Assembly (NCBI GenBank): GCA_900239685.1
Contig: OENT01000316.1
Span: 1-64,000, forward strand
Direction: 5' to 3'
Origin: Rotaria macrura
Lineage: Eukaryota; Rotifera; Eurotatoria; Philodinida; Philodinidae
DNA length: 64,000 nucleotides
The position numbers and the translations under genes were made by a program. Under the pieces are notes generated by a model. The model was not told the DNA's origin and ran no database searches. It worked only from the letters and a program-made list of their open reading frames with translations. This document shows positions 59,110 to 64,000 of this stretch, piece after piece. How positions within the stretch are numbered: the first letter of the stretch is position 1; the number at the start of each line of letters is the position of its first letter.

Positions 59110-60312
59110 TGTTTTTTTTAATAGTGTGATTATGGTGACAATAAAATATTTATCGTGCAGTCTGCGTTTGGAGAAGAACATACATAATCACGTTCTCTTC
59201 TTCCAGTATACATGGCATAATAAGAAAAGTAAATATTGATATTTATCAAACAAGAAAAAACTAGTGCCAGATAGATCTGACTATGAGTGACGTCTTTTTT
59301 ATGAAAGACGGATAGATATTGACTTTTCAGGAAGTCCTTTGAAGGTTCTGAATCTGATTTTCAGCTGCAGTACTGATCTATCATAATCACTTTGTAGCAC
59401 GATCAAACCCCTTTCGTCATGCCTTCCAGTAATCTTTCTATTCAATAAAACCTCAAGTTTAAAAAATGACAGGAAGAAGTCATTTAACGTATACATAAAA
59501 AAGTATCTAATTAGCGTAACATTCATGAATTTCTGAAGTTGCCCGCTGAAATATTAATGAGAATTCGCAATCTATGTACGTAATCTTGGGCAACGACCTA
59601 AATGACTTTCCACTTTGTATAGGTTAATAGTAAAGTCGATTATGAAAGCGTAAAATGATGGAAAAAAATTAATTAAGTTCTGTATTTCTTCAGACTATAA
59701 TATTGTTTAGAATTTAAAAGAGGATACAAAATTGCGTATTGTTGAAATATAAATTCCAACGCTTTAGGAGACATAACTGATTTCTAGATTCTGCAGCTGT
59801 AAAATGTTTACTAAAGCGTTGATTGGTGCTTAAAATAAAAATAATTACGACGCCATCAAATATTTTAGATCCCAAAAACTTTAAGTCACTTAAATTAAAG
59901 AAACCGGCAGCTTTTTTCAGCAAGAAGGCTGATAAGCACTGAAAAGTACTTTGAAAACTATTTCCTAAGCTGAATTAAGTGACTTTGCAAAGAAAGCCGC
60001 TTTTAGAAGCTTATTATATGCAAGTTTTAAGTGACACTAAGCTGCTTAAAAGCAGCCTACAATGCAGAATATTTTTAGATAGAACACACGCCTTATCGCA
60101 CTCTGATCATCGGAAAGAATATGTTTCGAAAAAGGTTTTAGCAACATCCACAACTATACTCATCACAGTTATTTGAAATAGTTCGATGAAAGTGCAGCAA
60201 CAAGTGTTTCTATATTATAAGTAGCTTCAAGTCTATATTCTGAAATCAAGCAAATGAATAACTGTGAATGAATGACGCCCAATTTCCCGACAGTTAGAAG
60301 AAAAGCATCTGC
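59110..60312. other. intergenic, no gene seen
   Basis: Spacer between two minus-strand genes. The region 59860-60060 repeats AAGT(C/G)ACTTAA and AAGCTTAAGC-like words (AAGTGACTT, AAGCTGCTTAAAAGCAGC), perhaps a degraded palindromic element. Frames at 59299-59526 and 59714-59923 have no motif. Confidence 0.45.
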
Positions 60313-61596
60313 TCATATCTTGTGAAAATTGATACCGCTCTCATTCGACACAACCAATATATTCGAACTGAATAAACAGGCACGCCAGGGTTTCGATTCA
60401 TATGTTGTCCTTGCTTTGACTTCTCCATCTTTAGATATGTGAATGAGGCGAGAATCATTTCGATCAATAATAAGCCATTCTTCGTTATTAAGTAGGCAAC
60501 AACGCATTGCTCTGTTCTCAAGATCGACAATATCGAGTCGCAGAAACCAAAGTCGATCGAATGTCAATGATGATCTCAGCTCCATGCGTTTTGTTTTAGT
60601 GCTTGGTTCGCCAATCATGAGAGCTAATTTTTTCTTCGAATAAATTATGTCATAGATCCATTCATCTCTAGAACATGTTTGTGGAGGTTGCCATTGTTTA
60701 ACCAAGTCAATCGTTGATGATAATCGAAACTCGCTGATAAAAGAACCTGAATTTGCTGTCGATAGAAATAGTGATGTTTCGGAACACGTACATGAGTACC
60801 AACGTTGTTCTCCCTTGATAGTTTTTATGTTTTCAATCGACATTGTGCTCTCATCGATAAGGAAAACTTTATTCAAAGTAAGCACTATAAAACGGCTCAA
60901 AGTCGATGACCAACACATATCCCATATCAAGCCATGAGTCCATGCATTCTGTTTGACTAATTGTAATTGTCTATCGAGTAAACATAAATTTGGCATTTGA
61001 TGTTTTAATAAAAATTGACCATTGCTAAAAATAGGTTTCCAGCTGCCAAACGTATGATAAATGCCAGCATACGGACGAGAAAGACTTTGTAAATTGAATA
61101 GTTCTATCTTTGATTCTGTTATTTGTATAGTTTTCTTGCTGATGACTAATGGATGAATTTCGATTTGAAAAGATTCATTCTGTTGAATTGCTTTCAATTC
61201 TTGTTCAAGATGACGAATATTTAATGTCAATATATCGATATTTTCACTAGAAGTTTTCTGTTGATGAACGAGTTCTTTCACATTTGATTGCAATCGAATC
61301 ATTTCTTTTTTCTGTTTGTTCACTTTGTCTGCAATAACCCCATAGATTTCGTGTGATTTTCGTTCGAAAAAACGATCTGTGGTCTCGTGACAATCGGTAC
61401 GCCATCGGTTCAGTTTTTCCTCTATGTTTTCGAATATTTGATCAGCTTCTAATTTTTTGAGTCGCTCACCAATTATATTGATTTGTTCATTCAATGAATT
61501 CAGTAGCTGATTGAGAAGATTCTCGCATGGATTGTTTTTGTTACTCTCAATGTATCTTGTAGTGCCATTAGGTTGAGAAATTTGAAAAGAGTCCAT
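60313..61596 (-). CDS. coiled-coil protein with propeller-like C-terminal domain
   Basis: Single-exon 427-aa protein from ATG 61596. Residues about 25-140 are a long coiled coil (LLNQLLNSLNEQINIIGERL...KQKKEMIRLQSNVKELVHQQ). Residues about 180-427 are beta-rich with repeating strands such as GLIWDMCWSSTLSRFIVLT, NKVFLIDE, SLFLSTANSGSFISEF, DEWIYDIIYSKKKLALMIG and EEWLIIDRNDSRLIHISKDG. This suggests a WD/NHL-like propeller with degenerate blades. It is laid out like a TRIM protein that lacks the RING and B-box. No signal peptide, so probably cytosolic. Function unknown; the propeller assignment is from strand pattern only. Confidence 0.75.
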   Translation of the reverse strand: MDSFQISQPNGTTRYIESNKNNPCENLLNQLLNSLNEQINIIGERLKKLEADQIFENIEEKLNRWRTDCHETTDRFFERKSHEIYGVIADKVNKQKKEMIRLQSNVKELVHQQKTSSENIDILTLNIRHLEQELKAIQQNESFQIEIHPLVISKKTIQITESKIELFNLQSLSRPYAGIYHTFGSWKPIFSNGQFLLKHQMPNLCLLDRQLQLVKQNAWTHGLIWDMCWSSTLSRFIVLTLNKVFLIDESTMSIENIKTIKGEQRWYSCTCSETSLFLSTANSGSFISEFRLSSTIDLVKQWQPPQTCSRDEWIYDIIYSKKKLALMIGEPSTKTKRMELRSSLTFDRLWFLRLDIVDLENRAMRCCLLNNEEWLIIDRNDSRLIHISKDGEVKARTTYESKPWRACLFSSNILVVSNESGINFHKI

Positions 61597-62719
61597 TGAA
61601 ACACTGCGTTCTCTTACTTTTATGTGAAAATATCAAAAGAAAAAAAAATGTTTTGACTTTCACAAATCTACAGTCACATGTTTGCATGAAAGAAAAAAAA
61701 AGAAGTATGATTTCTTTCTTTTGTCGCTAGGTGAAACTCGAGTATATGTGTGTGAATGATTTTCACTAGCAAAACAGACTCTTGTAAAGGTGCAGTTTGG
61801 AATACTTGTTTGGAGAAAGCGGGAAAGGAACGAACTACACACTGAAGATCAGAGTGTCAGTTTGGGTTTGAGTCTTGCTTCATGGTAACACACTGACGCC
61901 CTTAATAGACTCTTTTTAACGGTTTATTATTCAATGCTTTTACTTACAGTGTAGAGAACACCTCAAAAATCCTCATTTTAATCTGATACATTATCATTGG
62001 TATTTACATGAGTCTCTCATCATTGATATTTGTAATGCAAAAAAAAAATTAGCAAAAAGTAATAATAAATCAGGAAGTTATACATTAGTAGAAAAACGTA
62101 TTGTCTCTTTTACAAAAAAATCATTTTAAAATAATGAGAAAATTTTGGGTTCCTTATTGTTTTAAATAGTGCATATTAATGACCTAAAACTGAATTGAAA
62201 ATATTAATTCTTAGTGAAAATCGTATGTTCTATTCTGTTGAAAAAGAAAGATAATGATATTAAATTGAGATTACAAAACATAATTACATTTATTTAGTGT
62301 ACAATAAAAAAAACGCTAATAGATATCAACATGCTCTCCATCAAACTATTCAAAACATATTTTGTAATATTTACAATTGAGTATCAAATATTTGGATGCA
62401 TAAAACAAAAGATACAGATTATTGATCTACCAAAAACACAAACAGTAAATCTAAACAAAAACAAATTGAATGAGAGAGTTTTTACATGTTTATCAATTCT
62501 TACTTTATCGTAATAAACATCTATCATGAGATATAAAGTAATCAATCGTCTCTTGAAATATCTTCCGTTTTTTGAAAATTTAGGATATTTAATAACGTTG
62601 TAAGTATTTTGATCTATAGAAAAAATGAAAATAAAATTATACCAATACCAATGATTAATGTATAATATACATTTGGTTTATCTTCGATAAAAGATTCTCC
62701 ATAGATACACAAACATATA
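61597..62719. other. intergenic, no confident gene
   Basis: AT-rich. A minus-strand frame just left of the MITE reads CIYGESFIEDKPNVYYTLIIGIGIILFSFF then a stop (about 62715-62614). It looks like a C-terminal membrane anchor exon, but no partner exon is assigned. Confidence 0.4.
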
Positions 62720-62819
62720 CAGTCGAGTCCACTTATAAGAGCTTCGGATAAAGGAGCGGTCCGGATATAAGAGCCTCTTTTAGGAACCCTGACTGCGCTC
62801 TTATAAGCGGACTCGACTG
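62720..62819. mobile_element. 100-bp pogo/Tigger-like MITE
   Basis: Terminal inverted repeats of about 24 bp, starting CAGTCGAGTCCACTTATAAG at the left and matched at the right with one or two mismatches. Flanked by TA on both sides (62718-62719, 62820-62821), the duplication expected for the Tc1/mariner/pogo superfamily. No coding capacity. Confidence 0.88.
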
Positions 62820-63000
62820 TACTACAAATTTTGTCAACACACCAATGGTGTGGTTGTAAGTCGACCTTTTCAGTTCCGTATGTTTTTCCCAGCATTGTAT
62901 ATGAAGATCATTTCATCACTTTCTTATGTAGGTATTACTGAAATATTTTCTAACTTGACTTTAGCCAGTTATATTGAAAAGGGTGGATGTGAGTGTGAAT

Positions 63001-63064
63001 TATGGGAGGGAAGTTACCGTTACCTGGTAACGTAACGGCTAGGTAACGGTAACTTCCCATCCCT
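63001..63064. mobile_element. 64-bp foldback mini-element with 9-bp target duplication
   Basis: Two arms of about 22 bp (GGAAGTTACCGTTACCT and its complement, plus GGGA(T)GG outside) around a short GGTAACGTAACGGC loop. AGTGTGAAT is present on both sides, at 62992-63000 and 63065-63073. A 9-bp duplication would suit a Mutator-type insertion. Confidence 0.7.
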
Positions 63065-63073
63065 AGTGTGAAT

Positions 63074-63592
63074 ACACAATTGATAAACTGACACCCACAT
63101 TGTGGAACTGCGATAGGCAAATACCCCATACTTCTGGATTATATCTTAATGATACATGATATTCAATATAGTCTGCGGAGGCTGTGGGTATGAGTATAAG
63201 TCTTCTCTTCGTCTGTAACTACATTCTCAGAGACTTCCCGATCTCTAATTTGTCCTTTAACACGATTAGTATTTTTTTTTATTTTCATTTTACTAATACT
63301 CATCAACACATGAAGAGCTGAATCTTTAGGAAACAGTTGTCCATTGAAAACAATTTATGCTTGCTCTTTGAAAAAACAAAGTTCACATAAGAAACTGTTG
63401 ATCTGCATTCAACGTACTTTAAAATACAACAGAATCATGTTGGCTCTTGATGAAACGACACTGAGGAATTCATACAGAAACAATTGTAATTTAGAAACAA
63501 AGAAAAAGACGAGAATAATATCAGAGTTTATTTATTACGGAATGAGTATATTCAATAGAACAATGCACATATACACGTATACGTTTTCTTGC
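63074..63592. other. intergenic, no gene seen
   Basis: Short spacer with a CTGTGGGTATGAGTA (63182-63196) TGTGGG-type word. The plus frame at 63344-63715 is antisense to the next gene in part and has no motif. Confidence 0.5.
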
Positions 63593-63993
63593 TCAGTGAT
63601 AATATCTTTGTTGTTGGTCATAATCGTATCTTGTTCGTTTCTGTTGATGATCAGATCGATGTTCAACTCGACGAAATATTCTTGTATAACCTTGTTCATT
63701 AGACACTTCAATTGAACGGTTTATCAAATCAATCGTATCTTCACGTGATTTGATCCGATCGTTCAGTTTTATAGCTTGAAAAAATTCACTGTATCGATCT
63801 ATGGCTTTTATAGATTTTAAGCGTTGTTGAAATTTTTCAACAACAACTGGTGGTGGATATCCGTATGCTATATCTAAATTTCTGAAATAACAACACATTA
63901 GAATAGAACCGATGATCATTGTGTGCTCAAGATGACAACAGAACATAATGAAACTTACTTTTTTACGCCTGGAAAGATAAACGTGTCAGCCAT
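63593..63993 (-). CDS. small two-exon protein of unknown function
   Basis: Exon 1 63993-63959 (MADTFIFPGVKK), intron of 77 nt (GTAAGT...TTTCAG), exon 2 63881-63593; 107 aa in a clean frame. The sequence after the junction, NLDIAYGYPPPVVVEKFQQRL, is followed by charged helices (SIKAIDRYSEFFQAIKLNDRIKS...TIDLINRSIEVSNEQGY). The tail is Arg/Gln/Tyr-rich (HQQKRTRYDYDQQQRYYH). No signal or TM; could be nucleic-acid-associated through the basic tail, but that is a guess. ATG is seven bases from the window edge, so upstream elements are not visible. Family not recognised. Confidence 0.7.
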
Positions 63994-64000
63994 TTCTAAA

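Noticed and set aside
62614-62895. 93-aa minus-strand open frame MLGKTYGTEK...
   Set aside because: Its middle is the 100-bp pogo-like MITE; the frame across it is fortuitous and the parts before and after the element are not in one frame once it is removed.

Overview
The window looks like nuclear DNA of a bdelloid rotifer (Rotaria/Adineta type). It is AT-rich, with intergenic stretches of 1-4 kb. Most introns are short GT-AG introns of about 40-65 nt, with a few long ones. Bacterial-type genes (two MscL channels, a YfeW/PBP4B-like serine hydrolase, a RimJ/RimL-type acetyltransferase) sit among metazoan genes such as a cationic amino-acid transporter, a B-box/coiled-coil protein and a Ly6-like protein. 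NHL-repeat and pentapeptide-repeat membrane proteins, common in bdelloids, are also present. The organism call is an inference from these traits; no ribosomal or mitochondrial marker is present.

Layout. 1-5.4 kb: two tandem, intron-bearing mscL-type genes (+). 5.5-9.3 kb: a membrane-anchored pentapeptide-repeat protein, an orphan exon, and a six-bladed NHL propeller (+). 10.4-14.7 kb: a B-box/coiled-coil gene (-) with a perfectly repeated three-exon cassette and a CRIB-like (Rho GTPase-binding) exon pair at its 3' side. 15.9-17.2 kb: intronless YfeW-like hydrolase (-). 19.4-21.1 kb: an unrecognised 563-aa protein with repeated units (-). 22.4-25.1 kb: nine-exon cationic amino-acid transporter with a 9-nt exon (-). 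28.9-35.8 kb: three paralogous two-ended transmembrane, cysteine-patterned proteins (-). 37.8-38.3 kb: degenerate minisatellite next to a C19 tract. 39.6-40.1 kb: GNAT acetyltransferase (+). 42.5-43.1 kb: small secreted Cys-rich gene with an apparent frame break (+).

45.5-51.5 kb holds the most striking locus: a decayed HEPN (DZIP3-like)-Sel1/TPR-MYND gene (-) split by three different inverted-repeat insertions (1760, 111 and 804 bp). Each insertion has a readable target-site duplication, and removing each on paper restores the local reading frame. 53.5-54.0 kb: Ly6/uPAR-like secreted protein (-). 57.0-59.1 kb: an eight-TM protein made of two fused four-TM units (-). 60.3-61.6 kb: coiled-coil plus propeller-like protein (-). 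62.7-63.1 kb: a 100-bp pogo/Tigger-like MITE and a 64-bp foldback element with 9-bp duplications. 63.6-64.0 kb: a small two-exon gene of unknown function (-).

No operon logic or single pathway joins the genes. The recurring themes are horizontal acquisition, local tandem duplication (of genes, of exons and within proteins) and small inverted-repeat elements. I did not find a clear novel defence or mobile system. The best candidates for a second look are the HEPN-TPR-MYND locus, the repeated exon cassette with CRIB motif, and the foldback elements.
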